Source of the DNA: Oceanimonas doudoroffii
GTDB lineage: Bacteria > Pseudomonadota > Gammaproteobacteria > Enterobacterales > Aeromonadaceae
Assembly: GCF_002242685.1 (NCBI RefSeq)
Contig: NZ_NBIM01000005.1
Location: 124,001 to 188,000 of the forward strand
DNA length: 64,000 bases
Direction of reading: 5' to 3'
Shown: piece by piece, positions 8,396-19,035 of the stretch
How positions within the stretch are numbered: the stretch's first letter is position 1
How the letters are laid out: each line of letters starts with the position of its first letter
Translations under genes and position numbers: made by a program
The notes under the pieces: model-generated
Databases searched by the model: none
Told to the model about the DNA's origin: nothing
Seen by the model: only the letters and a program-made list of their open reading frames with translations

Positions 8396-8986
8396 TTAGG
8401 CTCCTTCCTTGTCTTCACCCACCAGTATGGTGGCGTCGTTGACATAGTAATAAGGGGGAATGACCAAGTTCAGCGGAGCGGGAACCCCCTGGAACACGCG
8501 GCCGGCCATATCGAACTTGGAGCCGTGACAGGGGCAGAAAAAGCCGGAGCTCACACCCTGTACCTGCTCACCGAAGCTATCGGGCAGGTAGGTGGGCGAG
8601 CAACCCAGGTGGGTACACAGGCCCACGGCCACAAACACCTCGGGCTTGATGGAGCGGTAGCTGTTCTGGGCATAACCGGGCTGTTGCGGTTGCTCAGATG
8701 CAGGATCCCGCAACTGGTTGTCATGCTTGGGCAGGCCATCCAGAATTTCCTGACTGCGGCGCACAACCCATACCGGTTTGCCACGCCATTCCACCCGAAT
8801 CAACTGACCGGGTTCCATTTTACTGATGTCGACTTCTACCGGAGCACCGGCGGCCTTGGCCTTGGCGCTCGGGTTCCACGATGCGATAAAGGGCACAGCG
8901 GCGAAAGCGGCTCCGGCCCCGCCCACAACAGCGGTTGACCAGGTCAGAAACCTGCGGCGACCGGTATCAACTGGCGCATTGCTCAT
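8396..8986 (-). CDS. petA: Ubiquinol-cytochrome c reductase, Rieske iron-sulfur subunit
   Basis: 196 aa. The start is taken as the ATG at 8986 ([15 protein letters not shown]), preceded by GGGAG; an in-frame ATG further upstream would add 17 residues of unlikely sequence. The N-terminus is a Tat-type signal anchor with RRRF. Rieske box 1 CTHLGC is at residues 124-129 and box 2 CPCHGS at 151-156; C124, H126, C151 and H154 should ligate the 2Fe-2S cluster and C129-C153 form the disulfide. First gene of petABC. Confidence 0.97.
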   Translation of the reverse strand: MSNAPVDTGRRRFLTWSTAVVGGAGAAFAAVPFIASWNPSAKAKAAGAPVEVDISKMEPGQLIRVEWRGKPVWVVRRSQEILDGLPKHDNQLRDPASEQPQQPGYAQNSYRSIKPEVFVAVGLCTHLGCSPTYLPDSFGEQVQGVSSGFFCPCHGSKFDMAGRVFQGVPAPLNLVIPPYYYVNDATILVGEDKEGA

Positions 8987-9230
8987 CCAAAAACTCTCCC
9001 ATTTGGTCTCCGCGCATTTATTTTTCGTTCCATGCATTGATACTGCGGTGTGACAATCGCGGCGGATATCATGGTTTCAATTGCCACAAAAAAACCCGGA
9101 AATTCTAATGAAAAGCGGTGTCTTTTACAAGGACACCCGAAGTGCCGCAGCTCGCATATATGGCGGCAGAATTTGTTCCAAATCAACAAATAACCAACAA
9201 GTCATTAATCCGTGAACGGCGGCTTTTCAT
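8987..9230 (-). promoter_or_regulatory. Upstream region of petABC
   Basis: This 244-bp gap precedes petA and follows the rpsI terminator. It has no credible ORF. Two small adjacent dyads are visible (GGTGTC-N9-GACACC near 9118-9138 and TGCCGC-N13-GCGGCA near 9143-9168), possibly operator-like; I could not define a -35/-10 pair with confidence. Confidence 0.35.
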
Positions 9231-9260
9231 AATAAAAAAGCCCGGGAAACCCGGGCTTTG
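9231..9260 (-). terminator. Terminator of rplM-rpsI
   Basis: On the minus strand AAAGCCCGGG, loop TTT, CCCGGGCTTT, then TTTATT: a 10-bp stem with a U tract, 23 bp after the rpsI stop codon. Confidence 0.9.
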
Positions 9261-9282
9261 AAATACAAGACTGCTGTCCCAA

Positions 9283-9675
9283 TTAACGCTTGGAGAACTG
9301 GGGACGCTTACGCGCCTTGTGCAGACCAACTTTCTTACGCTCAACGCGACGGGCGTCACGAGTCACGAAGCCGGCCTTGCGCAGGGAACCGCGCAGGGTC
9401 TCGTCATACTGCATCAGTGCACGGGTGATACCGTGACGGATGGCGCCGGCCTGACCGGAGATGCCACCACCGGATACGGTGATGTACAGGTCCAGCTTTT
9501 CGCTCAGCTCGGTCAGTTCCAGCGGCTGACGTACCACCATGCGGGCGGTTTCACGACCGAAGTACTGATCCAGTGAACGCTGGTTGATAACGATGTTACC
9601 GCTGCCCGCCTTTACGAATACGCGCGCAGTGGAGCTTTTGCGACGGCCGGTACCGTAGTATTGAGTTTCTGCCAT
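9283..9675 (-). CDS. rpsI: 30S ribosomal protein S9
   Basis: 130 aa, full family length. It begins [20 protein letters not shown], contains the conserved [15 protein letters not shown] segment and ends with the typical basic tail [10 protein letters not shown], which reaches the P-site tRNA in the ribosome. It is cotranscribed with rplM 15 bp upstream. Confidence 0.98.
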   Translation of the reverse strand: MAETQYYGTGRRKSSTARVFVKAGSGNIVINQRSLDQYFGRETARMVVRQPLELTELSEKLDLYITVSGGGISGQAGAIRHGITRALMQYDETLRGSLRKAGFVTRDARRVERKKVGLHKARKRPQFSKR

Positions 9676-9690
9676 TTGCCTAATCCCGCC

Positions 9691-10119
9691 TTAGATGTCA
9701 AGTACTTGAGGTTGTTGCGCAGCATGGTTGTGCTGGCTGCCCGCATAGACTTTCATCTTGCGGTACATGGCACGACCCAGGGGGCCGCGGGGCAGCATGC
9801 CGCGTACGGCAGACTCGATTACCATCTCGGGCTTGCGGTCGATCAGCTTTTCGAAGCTGATGGACTTGATGCCACCCGGGAAGCCGGAGTGAGAGTAGTA
9901 AATCTTGTCAGACGCTTTCTTACCGGTAACCTGTACCTTCTCGGCATTGATAACGATGATGTAGTCACCGCAGTCAACGTGAGGAGTGAATTCCGGCTTG
10001 TGCTTACCGCGCAGGCGGCGGGCGATCTCGGTGGCCAGACGACCCAGAGTTTTGCCCTCTGCATCAACAACATACCAGTCACGCTTGACGGTTTCTGGCT
10101 TAGCAACAAAAGTTTTCAT
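9691..10119 (-). CDS. rplM: 50S ribosomal protein L13
   Basis: 142 aa from the ATG at 10119, the same length as E. coli L13. Conserved segments are [49 protein letters not shown] and [21 protein letters not shown]13 is an early 50S assembly protein. First gene of the rplM-rpsI operon, with a leader of about 130 nt. Confidence 0.98.
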   Translation of the reverse strand: MKTFVAKPETVKRDWYVVDAEGKTLGRLATEIARRLRGKHKPEFTPHVDCGDYIIVINAEKVQVTGKKASDKIYYSHSGFPGGIKSISFEKLIDRKPEMVIESAVRGMLPRGPLGRAMYRKMKVYAGSQHNHAAQQPQVLDI

Positions 10120-10263
10120 GGATGAACCCAAATTACTGAAAATGAATCCTACACTTGCGCACATGCGCAAAACACGACCAGACCCCCTACCCCTTCGAGT
10201 AGCTGTCTGCTTACTGTGATGCCACCTTATCGGCGGCTGTGTAACGTGGGCCGGGCGATTATA
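10120..10263 (-). promoter_or_regulatory. rplM promoter and leader
   Basis: A perfect TATAAT -10 (10263-10258 on the minus strand) is followed by the GC-rich discriminator CGCCCGG, typical of stringently controlled ribosomal promoters; the -35 region is weak. The predicted start near 10250 gives a leader of about 130 nt. It contains a 16-bp palindrome TTGCGCA-N2-TGCGCAA (10155-10170), 35 nt before the start codon. In E. coli the rplM leader is the site of autogenous control by L13; a similar role here is inference. Positions 10264-10373 show nothing further. Confidence 0.65.
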
Positions 10264-10373
10264 GGTAAAGTTGCCTTAAAAATCACCTGCTAATTTCAAT
10301 GCCCGTTGAAACCGGCCGGCTCGCCCGCCCTTTCCTCACGACCATGCCTCGGATCGGAGGGCGCATATTGTGA

Positions 10374-11474
10374 CTAAGGAAGGTGCTCTCTGGCAAGATA
10401 TTCATGGGACTGCATTTCGGTCAGCCGCGAGAGGCAGCGCCGAAACTCGAAATTGAGCCGTCCTTCCCCATACAGGTCGGTCATGGGCACCGCCGCCGAG
10501 ATGATCAGTTTAACGTGGCGCTCGTAGAACTCGTCCACCATGGCGATAAAACGGCGGGCGGCATCATCGGTATTGCCGTCCATGGGCTGCACCTCCGCCA
10601 GCAATACCGTGTGGTAGCAGCGGGCCAGCTCAATGTAGTCAAGCTGGGAGCGGGCCGTTCGGCACAATGCATCAAAACCGATATACAGCACGCCGTCACC
10701 CTCGGCGATGGTACTCAATCGACGGTGGTTGACTTCGATGTCGGCACCCCAGCGACCGGGCTCGTTGCACAAGCGGGCAAAATACTGTTCCAGGTTGGCA
10801 CTGGCCTGGGCATCGAGGGGATGATGGTAAATCTCCGCCTGCTGCAGGGTGCGCAACCGGTAATCGGTGCCCGAGTCCACATTCACGATGTCACAGTTGG
10901 CCTTGATCAGGGCAATGGCGGGCAGAAAACGGGCCCGCTGCAGGCCGTTGCGGTACAGCTGGTCGGGAGGAATATTGGAGGTGGCCACCAGGATCACGCC
11001 ATGACCGAACAGGTATTCAAACAGGGTGCCGAGGATCATGGCATCGGTAATATCGGACACGAAAAACTCGTCAAAACAGATTACGCGGGCATCCCGTGCC
11101 AGTCGCTCGGCCACTATTTTGAGCGGGTCGGCCTGGCCCTTCAGGCTTTGCAGCTCGTCGTGCACCCGCACCATAAAACGATGAAAATGCACCCTGAGCT
11201 TGCGTTCAAAGGGCAGGCAGTCGTAAAACGTATCCACCAGGTAGGTTTTGCCCCGACCCACGCCGCCCCAGAAATAAAGGCCGCGAATGGTTGCCGCCGG
11301 CGCCTCGACGCGGCCGGTGAGCCGCTGCCACAGGCTGGGACGGGGCGTGGCCGCCGGCGGGGCCGTAAGTTCATCGTAAAGACGCTGCAAATGGGACACC
11401 GCCTCGGCCTGGGCCGGGTCGTGCACAAAGTCGGGGCGGGTCAGATCCGCCTGGTATTTGCTGCTGGGGGTCAT
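10374..11474 (-). CDS. zapE: ZapE, AFG1-family cell-division ATPase
   Basis: 366 aa from the ATG at 11474 (MTPSSKYQADLTRPDF); the frame is open further upstream but without family resemblance. Walker A GGVGRGKT is at residues 70-77, Walker B VICFDEFFVSD follows about 60 residues later, and the AFG1 segment VATSNIPPDQLYRNGLQRARFLP is present. ZapE is a Z-ring-associated P-loop ATPase that destabilises FtsZ polymers in E. coli. It lies upstream of rplM, as in many gammaproteobacteria, and is divergent from degQ. Confidence 0.95.
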   Translation of the reverse strand: MTPSSKYQADLTRPDFVHDPAQAEAVSHLQRLYDELTAPPAATPRPSLWQRLTGRVEAPAATIRGLYFWGGVGRGKTYLVDTFYDCLPFERKLRVHFHRFMVRVHDELQSLKGQADPLKIVAERLARDARVICFDEFFVSDITDAMILGTLFEYLFGHGVILVATSNIPPDQLYRNGLQRARFLPAIALIKANCDIVNVDSGTDYRLRTLQQAEIYHHPLDAQASANLEQYFARLCNEPGRWGADIEVNHRRLSTIAEGDGVLYIGFDALCRTARSQLDYIELARCYHTVLLAEVQPMDGNTDDAARRFIAMVDEFYERHVKLIISAAVPMTDLYGEGRLNFEFRRCLSRLTEMQSHEYLAREHLP

Positions 11475-11610
11475 GACAGTTTCTGAGTGAACGCGAAGGC
11501 CACCAGTGTATGGCCGGGGCCGGATCCGGGCAAGGTGTGGGCGGCAGCGGCTTGATCTTCCACACAAAAAGCACAATTAATGAAAACAGCGCCGTTTGAC
11601 ACGCCGGTAC

Positions 11611-11638
11611 GGAACTCCGCTCACGGCGATCAGTCTGA
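11611..11638 (+). promoter_or_regulatory. Candidate sigma-E promoter of degQ
   Basis: GGAACTC (11611-11617), 16 bp, TCTGA (11634-11638). The E. coli degP sigma-E promoter has GGAACTT, 16 bp, TCTGA, so element sequence and spacing match except for one base. The predicted start near 11644 gives a 40-nt leader before degQ. No competing sigma-70 promoter with good spacing is visible in the zapE-degQ gap. Confidence 0.65.
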
Positions 11639-11684
11639 ACAAGCAATTTGCGGCATTTGTCGTTTTACACTGAGGAGCATATGC

Positions 11685-13037
11685 ATGAAAGGTCGACTCC
11701 CCCTGCTTTCCGCCCTGGCCCTGAGCCTTGGCCTGGCCACCCTGCCCGCCGCCCAGGCCGCCCTGCCCTTTGGCGCCGGCAGCGAGATCAACAGCCTGGC
11801 CCCCGTGGTGGAAAAGGTCAGCCCGGGCGTGGTCAATATCTCGGTATCCGGCAGCAAGGTCAGCCGCCAGGTGCTGCCCGAGCCGTTCCGCTTTTTCTTT
11901 GGTCCCAACATGCCCGGCGAGCAGGTGCGTGAACGGCCCTTTCAGGCCCTGGGCTCCGGAGTCATCATCGACGCCGACAAGGGCCATGTGATCACCAACA
12001 ACCACGTCATCGAGGACGCCGACAAGATCCTGATCACCCTGATCGACGGCCAGGAATACGAGGCCGAATTGATCGGCTCCGACAAGGAATCCGACATCGC
12101 CCTGCTCAAGGTGGACGCCGACAACCTGGTGGAAATCGGTTTTGCCGACTCCGACAAGCTGCGCGTGGGGGATTTCGCCATTGCCATCGGCAACCCCTTT
12201 GGCCTGGGCCAGACCGTGACCACAGGCGTAATCAGTGCACTGGGGCGCACCGGCCTGAACGTGGAAAACCTGGAAAACTTCATTCAGACCGACGCCGCCA
12301 TCAACTCCGGCAACTCCGGTGGCGCCCTGCTCGATCTGGAAGGCAACCTGGTGGGCATCAACACCGCCATTCTCGGCCCGGGCGGCGGCAACATCGGCAT
12401 TGGCTTTGCCATTCCCGCCAACATGGTGAAAAACCTGGCGGATCAGATCCTGGAATACGGCGAAGTACGCCGGGGCGTGCTGGGCGTCATGGGCGGCGAG
12501 CTCACCTCCGAACTGGCGCGCACCTTTGGCTACCGCAGCCAGCATGGCGCCTTTGTCAGCCAGGTGCTGGAAGACTCCGCCGCCGCCGAGGCCGGACTCA
12601 AGGCCGGGGACATCATCATCAGCCTGGACGGCAAGCCCATTCGCTCCTTTGGCGAATTACGTGCCAAGGTCGCCACCATGGGCGCCGACCGTACCGTGGA
12701 GCTGGGACTGTTTCGGGATGGCCGGGAAAAAACCGTCAAGGTCACCCTGGACCACGCCAGCGAGCAGCAGGTGGCGGCCAACACCCTGCATCAGGCCCTG
12801 GAGGGCGCGTCTCTGGCCAACAACGATGGCGGCGTGCGCGGTGTCCGGGTGACCGAGGTGGCGCCCCGCTCCCCCGCCGCCCTGTCCGGGCTGGAGGAAG
12901 GTGACGTCATTATCGGCGTCAACCGCAAGCGGGTGAAGGAGCTGGGTGAACTGCGCCAGATTATTGAAGCCAAACCGGAAGTGCTGGCGCTCAACATTCA
13001 GCGCGGCAACTCCTCCATCTACCTAGTGCTGAGATAA
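11685..13037 (+). CDS. degQ: DegQ/DegP-family periplasmic serine protease-chaperone (HtrA)
   Basis: 450 aa from the ATG at 11685, placed 7 bp after GAGGAG. Signal peptide about residues 1-25. The trypsin-like domain has the triad His107 (TNNHVIED), Asp137 (KESDIALLK) and Ser211 (NSGNSGGAL). Two PDZ domains follow, about residues 270-355 (RRGVLGVMGGELT, AAEAGLKAGDIIISLDG) and 370-450 (AALSGLEEGDVIIGVNR). The loop after the signal peptide is shorter than in DegP, favouring DegQ, but the sigma-E promoter is DegP-like, so this enzyme may carry the stress role. degS follows directly. Confidence 0.95.
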   Translation: MKGRLPLLSALALSLGLATLPAAQAALPFGAGSEINSLAPVVEKVSPGVVNISVSGSKVSRQVLPEPFRFFFGPNMPGEQVRERPFQALGSGVIIDADKGHVITNNHVIEDADKILITLIDGQEYEAELIGSDKESDIALLKVDADNLVEIGFADSDKLRVGDFAIAIGNPFGLGQTVTTGVISALGRTGLNVENLENFIQTDAAINSGNSGGALLDLEGNLVGINTAILGPGGGNIGIGFAIPANMVKNLADQILEYGEVRRGVLGVMGGELTSELARTFGYRSQHGAFVSQVLEDSAAAEAGLKAGDIIISLDGKPIRSFGELRAKVATMGADRTVELGLFRDGREKTVKVTLDHASEQQVAANTLHQALEGASLANNDGGVRGVRVTEVAPRSPAALSGLEEGDVIIGVNRKRVKELGELRQIIEAKPEVLALNIQRGNSSIYLVLR

Positions 13038-13052
13038 CCCCCTGACACCAAA

Positions 13053-13077
13053 GGGAGTCTGCCGCCGGCAGACTCCC
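13053..13077. terminator. 11-bp perfect hairpin between degQ and degS
   Basis: GGGAGTCTGCC, loop GCC, GGCAGACTCCC. There is no T tract on either side, so this may be a transcript-stabilising or partially terminating structure separating degQ from degS rather than a full terminator. A weak -10-like TATGTT follows at 13091-13096, leaving open a separate degS promoter. Confidence 0.5.
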
Positions 13078-13131
13078 ATCCCCGGCCGCTTATGTTATGC
13101 TTGGCGCACCTTGCAGCCATCACTTGACGAC

Positions 13132-14229
13132 ATGCGGCCAGCCACCCTGCTCAAATACCTGTTTCAGGCCACCCTCTACGGGGTACTGATGGCCGCCCTG
13201 CTGCTGTTGCTGTTCCCTCAGCTGCGCACCCAGTCGCTGGAACACTGGTGGCGCACGCCCCAGGTGGGTGTGGCCAGCTTTGCCTATGCCGCCAGCCGCG
13301 CCGGTCCCGCCGTGGTCAATATTTACACGCGCAGCTTTCAGCAGGGCAGCGCCAGCCCGGAGCTGAGTGCCACCGGCCTGGGCTCCGGGGTCATTATGTC
13401 GGCGGCGGGCCACGTGCTCACCAATTACCATGTCATCGCCGAGGCCGATCAGGTCATAGTGGCATTGCAGGACGGCCGCATTCTGGCCGGAGAGGTCATC
13501 GGCTTTGATGTGCCCACGGATCTGGCGGTGCTGAAAATTGCCGCCGAGCGACTGCCGGTGATTCCCCAAAGTGAACAACTCAATACGCAGGTGGGCGATA
13601 TCGTCCTGGCCATCGGCAATCCCTATAACGTCGGCCAGACCATCACTCAGGGCATTATCAGCGCCACCGGCCGCACCGGCCTGTCGAGCATGGGCCCGGA
13701 CAGCAACGGCCGCCAGGATCTGCTGCAGACCGACGCCGCCGTTAACGCCGGCAACTCCGGTGGCGCCCTGGTCAACGTCTATGGCGAAATGGTGGGCATC
13801 AACACCGCGTCGTTTCAGAGCGTGGCCCACCAGGAAAGCTACGGCATCAGCTTTGCCATTCCCTACGGACTGGCCCGACGCATTATGGAGGCCCTGATCG
13901 CCAACGGCCGGGTCATTCGCGGCTATCTGGGCATCGGCGGCGCCGACATTCCCCCGGTCATGGCCCGGCTGCTCAACCTCAACGATAGAACCGGCATTTA
14001 TGTCGACAACGTCAGCCCGAGCGCCCCGGCCGCCAAGGCCGGCATAGAAAGCGGCGATGTGCTGCTGGCCATCGACGGCAAACCCATCGGCAATACGCGC
14101 CACGCCATGGACATGGTGGCGGAAACCCGGCCCGGCACCGAGATTCGCGTGACCCTGCTGCGGGATGGAAAAACCCTTACCCTGCCGGTGCTGATCGAAG
14201 AGGATCGCCGCTTTCAGCGCCTGCGCTGA
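13132..14229 (+). CDS. degS: DegS, site-1 protease of the sigma-E pathway
   Basis: 365 aa from the ATG at 13132; a TTG 21 bp upstream is an alternative and neither has a good Shine-Dalgarno. A single N-terminal membrane anchor (about residues 8-30) replaces a cleaved signal peptide. The protease triad is His100, Asp130 and Ser209 (NAGNSGGAL), and one PDZ domain covers about residues 270-355 (GYLGIGGADI, AAKAGIESGDVLLAIDG). DegS cleaves RseA when unfolded outer-membrane proteins bind its PDZ domain, starting release of sigma-E. Its position after a degQ that itself seems sigma-E dependent fits a single stress circuit. Confidence 0.95.
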   Translation: MRPATLLKYLFQATLYGVLMAALLLLLFPQLRTQSLEHWWRTPQVGVASFAYAASRAGPAVVNIYTRSFQQGSASPELSATGLGSGVIMSAAGHVLTNYHVIAEADQVIVALQDGRILAGEVIGFDVPTDLAVLKIAAERLPVIPQSEQLNTQVGDIVLAIGNPYNVGQTITQGIISATGRTGLSSMGPDSNGRQDLLQTDAAVNAGNSGGALVNVYGEMVGINTASFQSVAHQESYGISFAIPYGLARRIMEALIANGRVIRGYLGIGGADIPPVMARLLNLNDRTGIYVDNVSPSAPAAKAGIESGDVLLAIDGKPIGNTRHAMDMVAETRPGTEIRVTLLRDGKTLTLPVLIEEDRRFQRLR

Positions 14230-14260
14230 AGGCGACAAGAAACCTAGCCTTGCGAATAAA

Positions 14261-14294
14261 AAAAGGGAAGACACATCCATGTCTTCCCTTTTCA
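14261..14294. terminator. Bidirectional terminator between degS and murA
   Basis: AAAAGGGAAGACA, loop CATCCA, TGTCTTCCCTTTT: a 13-bp stem flanked by A and T runs, serving degS on the right-going strand and the mla-murA operon on the left-going strand. Confidence 0.9.
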
Positions 14295-14350
14295 TTTTGC
14301 CCGCCGTCTCACTGGAACGGCCGATAGCTTTCAGCTTATGGCCTGAAGCC

Positions 14351-15868
<1,518 letters not shown>

Positions 15869-15882
<14 letters not shown>

Positions 15883-16153
15883 GTTGGCTCCGGGAATCGT
15901 TTTTGGGCAGCTCGAACAGCGAGGCAACCCCGTATAAATCGGCAAGGGGATAAAAACTGTCGGGCGGCGCGATCAGCGCCAGCCGCTTATCGCGGCCGGC
16001 CAGGTGCTGGCTCCACTGCACCAGCAGCGCCAGCCCCACCGAGTCGATGCGCTCAACGGCGCTCAGATCGGCCGAACACTCGGCAAACAGCGTGTTTCGT
16101 TCGGCCCACCAGGCGGGCAGCTGCTCGCGGGTCAGGGCTCGAGTCAGTTTCAT
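15869..16153 (-). CDS. mlaB: MlaB, STAS-domain subunit of the MlaFEDB transporter
   Basis: 94 aa, one STAS domain. The signature VDLSAVERIDSVGLALLVQW-like segment (here DLSAVERIDSVGLALL, residues about 29-44) and ALIAPPDSFYPLADLYGV match MlaB. It binds the MlaF ATPase and supports assembly and activity of the inner-membrane complex that moves phospholipid between inner and outer membranes. Overlaps mlaC by 4 bp and ibaG by 14 bp. Confidence 0.92.
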
Positions 16154-16782
16154 TGCCCGGTTTCCAGCGGGGTCACCGGCTTGCTGGTCAGCTCATGCAG
16201 CTGGCTGCTTACCGCATCGATGCCCTTCTGACGGATCAGGCCGCTCAGCTCCGACTGCTTGGCAGAGAGCAGACTGATGCCTTCGGCAATCATGTCAAAT
16301 ACCTTCCACTCGCCGGTATTGCTGTTTTTGCGCAGCTTGAACTCCAGGCGAATTTCGGGCTTGTTCGGTTCCAGCACCGTCACCGGCACCGTGGCCTGCT
16401 TGTCATCGGCGCCGGCCTGGCCCTTGCCGATGTTCACGGTCTGCTCCTTGTAGGCGGCCAGGGCATCGGCATAGGTCACCACCAGGTAGTCGCTAAAGGC
16501 GGAAACAAACCGCTCACGCTGCTCGGCGGTGGTCTGCTTGAGCTGGCTGCCGATCACCCGGTAGGCGGAATAGCGCACATCCACCGCCGGCAGCATTTCT
16601 TCCCGCACTATGGTGCGCAGGTGCTCGGGATTGGACGAAATTTCGCCCTGTTCCTGCTCAAGCCGGTCAAAGGTGCGCTGGGCCACCTGATCCACCAGCA
16701 CATAGGGGTCGGTGGCGGCCATGGCCGGCAGCGCAAACAGGCCGGCCAGCACCAGCAGCCAGGACATCAGTTGTTTTTTCAT
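16150..16782 (-). CDS. mlaC: MlaC, periplasmic phospholipid shuttle
   Basis: 210 aa with a signal peptide (about 1-22, ending PAMA). The mature domain has the MlaC/Ttg2D pattern: PYVLVDQVAQRTFDRL, EEMLPAVDVRYSAYRVIG, RERFVSAFSDYLVVTYADAL, and EWKVFDMIAEGISLL. It carries phospholipid between the MlaA-porin complex and the MlaFEDB complex. Translationally coupled to mlaB (ATGA). Confidence 0.96.
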   Translation of the reverse strand: MKKQLMSWLLVLAGLFALPAMAATDPYVLVDQVAQRTFDRLEQEQGEISSNPEHLRTIVREEMLPAVDVRYSAYRVIGSQLKQTTAEQRERFVSAFSDYLVVTYADALAAYKEQTVNIGKGQAGADDKQATVPVTVLEPNKPEIRLEFKLRKNSNTGEWKVFDMIAEGISLLSAKQSELSGLIRQKGIDAVSSQLHELTSKPVTPLETGQ

Positions 16783-16807
16783 GATTCCTCCTCGGGAATA
16801 TGCCGGT

Positions 16808-17281
16808 TCAGTCTTTACCGATGGAATAAATAAACTTGCCGATTAACTCTTCCAACACCAGGGCAGATTGCGTATCGGCGATGGTGTCGCCGTCCGCCAG
16901 CATGCCGATGCCCATGTCCTCGTCGGCAAAGCCCGGAGTAATGCCCAGGTATTGTTCGCCGAGCAGGCCGGAGGTGAGAATGGCGGCGGTGCTGCTCTCG
17001 GCAAACTCCCCCGCCTCCCGGTTCACCGCCAGGGTCACCACGGGCACCTGGGACTTGGCATCCAGGCTGATGTCGGCCACCCGCCCTACCACCACGCCGC
17101 CCACCTTGATGGGAGAGCGCACCTTGAGGCCGCCGATGTTGTCAAAGCGGGCATACAGGGTATAGGTCTCCCCCTGACCGTTGACACTCACCCCGGCCAC
17201 CTTGAACGCCAGCAGCAGCAGGGCGCCGATGCCGGCCAGCATAAAGCAGCCGACGCTGAATTCCAGTTTGCTGTATTTCAT
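16808..17281 (-). CDS. mlaD: MlaD, MCE-domain substrate-binding subunit
   Basis: 157 aa. One N-terminal membrane helix (about 8-28) leads into an MCE domain (about 38-118: YTLYARFDNIGGLKVRSPIKVGGVVVGRV, ILTSGLLGEQYLGITPG). MlaD forms the hexameric ring with a hydrophobic pore on top of MlaE. The MlaD C-terminal helix is short (ALVLEELIGKFIYSIG). 25 bp upstream of mlaC, 6 bp downstream of mlaE. Confidence 0.96.
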   Translation of the reverse strand: MKYSKLEFSVGCFMLAGIGALLLLAFKVAGVSVNGQGETYTLYARFDNIGGLKVRSPIKVGGVVVGRVADISLDAKSQVPVVTLAVNREAGEFAESSTAAILTSGLLGEQYLGITPGFADEDMGIGMLADGDTIADTQSALVLEELIGKFIYSIGKD

Positions 17282-17287
17282 TATCGC

Positions 17288-18067
17288 TTACCCGAACATG
17301 ATGGCGGTGAGCACGAAATCGAGCCCCAGCACCGCCAGAGATGAATGAACCACGGTACGGGTGGTCGCCTGACTGATGCCGGCCGCCGTGGGCCTGGCAT
17401 CCACTCCGTTAAACAGGGCAATCCAGGTCACCACCAGGGCGAACACCAGACTCTTTACAAAGCCCTGCATGATGTCCTGTTGCCAGTCGACCGCCGCCTG
17501 CATGGCGGACCAGAAGCCGCCCTCGTCCACGCCCAACCAGTCTACCCCTACCAGCTTGGCGCCCCAGATGCCGACCATGCTGAACAGAAACGCCAGCAGC
17601 GGCATGCTGATAAAGCCGGCCCAGAACCGAGGGGCCACCACCCGGCGCAGCGGATCCACCCCCATCATTTCCAGGCTGGAGAGCTGCTCGGTGGCCTTCA
17701 TCAGGCCCAGCTCGGCGGTCAGCGCCGAACCGGCTCTGCCGGCAAACAACAGCGCGGTCACCACCGGGCCCAGCTCCCGCAGCAGCGACAGCGATACCAG
17801 GGGACCCAGGCTGCCTTCGGCACCGAAGTCCACCAGCACGTTGTAGCCCTGCAGCGCCAGCACCATGCCGATAAACAGCCCCGACACCAGAATGATCAGC
17901 ACCGACTGCACACCGACCACATGCAACTGCTGCACCAGCAGCGGAAAATGCTTTTTCGGCTCGGGCCGCCCCAGCAAAGCGTGGGTCAGCATCAGCCCGG
18001 CCCGGCCCAGGGCGGTCAGGCCGGAAACACCCTGCCGGCCCAGCCGGCCAATCACCTCAATCAACAT
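17288..18067 (-). CDS. mlaE: MlaE, phospholipid ABC transporter permease
   Basis: 259 aa with five to six membrane helices. The family core is clear: [43 protein letters not shown], and [23 protein letters not shown]. Two copies form the transmembrane part of the MlaFEDB complex. Its start overlaps the mlaF end by 11 bp. Compare the STAS-fused paralogue at 52700-53815. Confidence 0.96.
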   Translation of the reverse strand: MLIEVIGRLGRQGVSGLTALGRAGLMLTHALLGRPEPKKHFPLLVQQLHVVGVQSVLIILVSGLFIGMVLALQGYNVLVDFGAEGSLGPLVSLSLLRELGPVVTALLFAGRAGSALTAELGLMKATEQLSSLEMMGVDPLRRVVAPRFWAGFISMPLLAFLFSMVGIWGAKLVGVDWLGVDEGGFWSAMQAAVDWQQDIMQGFVKSLVFALVVTWIALFNGVDARPTAAGISQATTRTVVHSSLAVLGLDFVLTAIMFG

Positions 18068-18857
18068 AGGTCAGTGACTCCCTGTAATCGGGGGCGGGAT
18101 AATGAAACGGCACCGGGCCGTCGGCATTGCCGCGCAGAAACTGCACCACCTGGGGATCCTCGTGCCGTTTCAGCTCCTCGGGCGTGCCCGCCGCTATCAC
18201 CTTCTTGTTGGCGATGATGTAGGCGTAATCGGCGATGGTCATCACCTCGTCGACGTCGTGGGTCACCACAATAGAGGTGAGTTGCTGGGCCCGGTTGAGT
18301 TCGGAAATCAGCTTGACCAGCACCCCCATGCTGATGGGGTCCTGGCCGGCAAAGGGCTCGTCATACATGATGAGCTCCGGATCCAGGGCGATGCTGCGTG
18401 CCAGCGCCGCGCGCCGGGCCATGCCGCCAGACAGCTCGGACGGCAGCAGATGAGCGGCGCCACGCAGCCCCACCGCTTCCAGCTTCATCATCACCAGGGT
18501 ATGGATCATGGCTTCCGGCAGGCCGCTGTGCTCTCGCAATGGAAAGGCGACATTGTCAAACACCGACAGGCCGGTAAACAGGGCGCCGCTCTGAAACAGC
18601 ATGCCCATGCGCCGGCGCAGCTGATACAGCCGGTTGCGCCCCAGGGACGGAATCGACTCGCCGTCGAACAGCACTTCGCCGCTGTCGGGCTTGATCTGAC
18701 CGCCGATCAGCCGCAGCAAGGTGGTCTTGCCGATACCGCTGGGGCCCATGATGGCGGTGATCTTTCCACGCGGAATTTCCAGGTTGATGCCCTCATAGAG
18801 AGGACGATCACCGTGGCTGAAGCAAAGATCCCGTATCTCGACAAGGCTCTGGCTCAC
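18057..18857 (-). CDS. mlaF: MlaF, phospholipid ABC transporter ATPase
   Basis: 266 aa from the GTG at 18857 ([16 protein letters not shown]), which follows a GGGGAA site. The Walker A variant GPSGIGKTT, signature [16 protein letters not shown], Walker [15 protein letters not shown] and switch HD of VVTHDVDEV are present. The Ile in GPSGIGKT is typical of MlaF. First gene of the leftward mlaFEDCB-ibaG-murA operon; divergent from kdsD. Confidence 0.96.
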   Translation of the reverse strand: MSQSLVEIRDLCFSHGDRPLYEGINLEIPRGKITAIMGPSGIGKTTLLRLIGGQIKPDSGEVLFDGESIPSLGRNRLYQLRRRMGMLFQSGALFTGLSVFDNVAFPLREHSGLPEAMIHTLVMMKLEAVGLRGAAHLLPSELSGGMARRAALARSIALDPELIMYDEPFAGQDPISMGVLVKLISELNRAQQLTSIVVTHDVDEVMTIADYAYIIANKKVIAAGTPEELKRHEDPQVVQFLRGNADGPVPFHYPAPDYRESLTYVD

Positions 18858-19002
18858 ACTCGCTTCCCCGTAAAAAAGAAAGGATTGTATGGGTTCGGCC
18901 GAATATCGGCAACCGCATGACGGTGAATTTGCGCCACCCCCTGTCCACCCAAATCCTGCCCCTGCAGGCATCATGCCGGTCGCTTCTCGGCGCGGGCTTT
19001 TC

Positions 19003-19008
19003 TATAAT
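19003..19008 (+). promoter_or_regulatory. -10 element of the kdsD-lpt promoter
   Basis: A perfect TATAAT 27 bp before the kdsD start, in the mlaF-kdsD divergent gap. No good -35 element is evident at the right distance, which could mean an activator or an extended -10 contribution. Confidence 0.5.
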
Positions 19009-19035
19009 GGCGCCGCCCCTGAAGCGGAGAACCCC

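Noticed and set aside
7156..8442. 428-codon open frame antisense to petB
   Set aside because: Composition dominated by His and Gln, as expected from the reverse of a membrane-protein gene.
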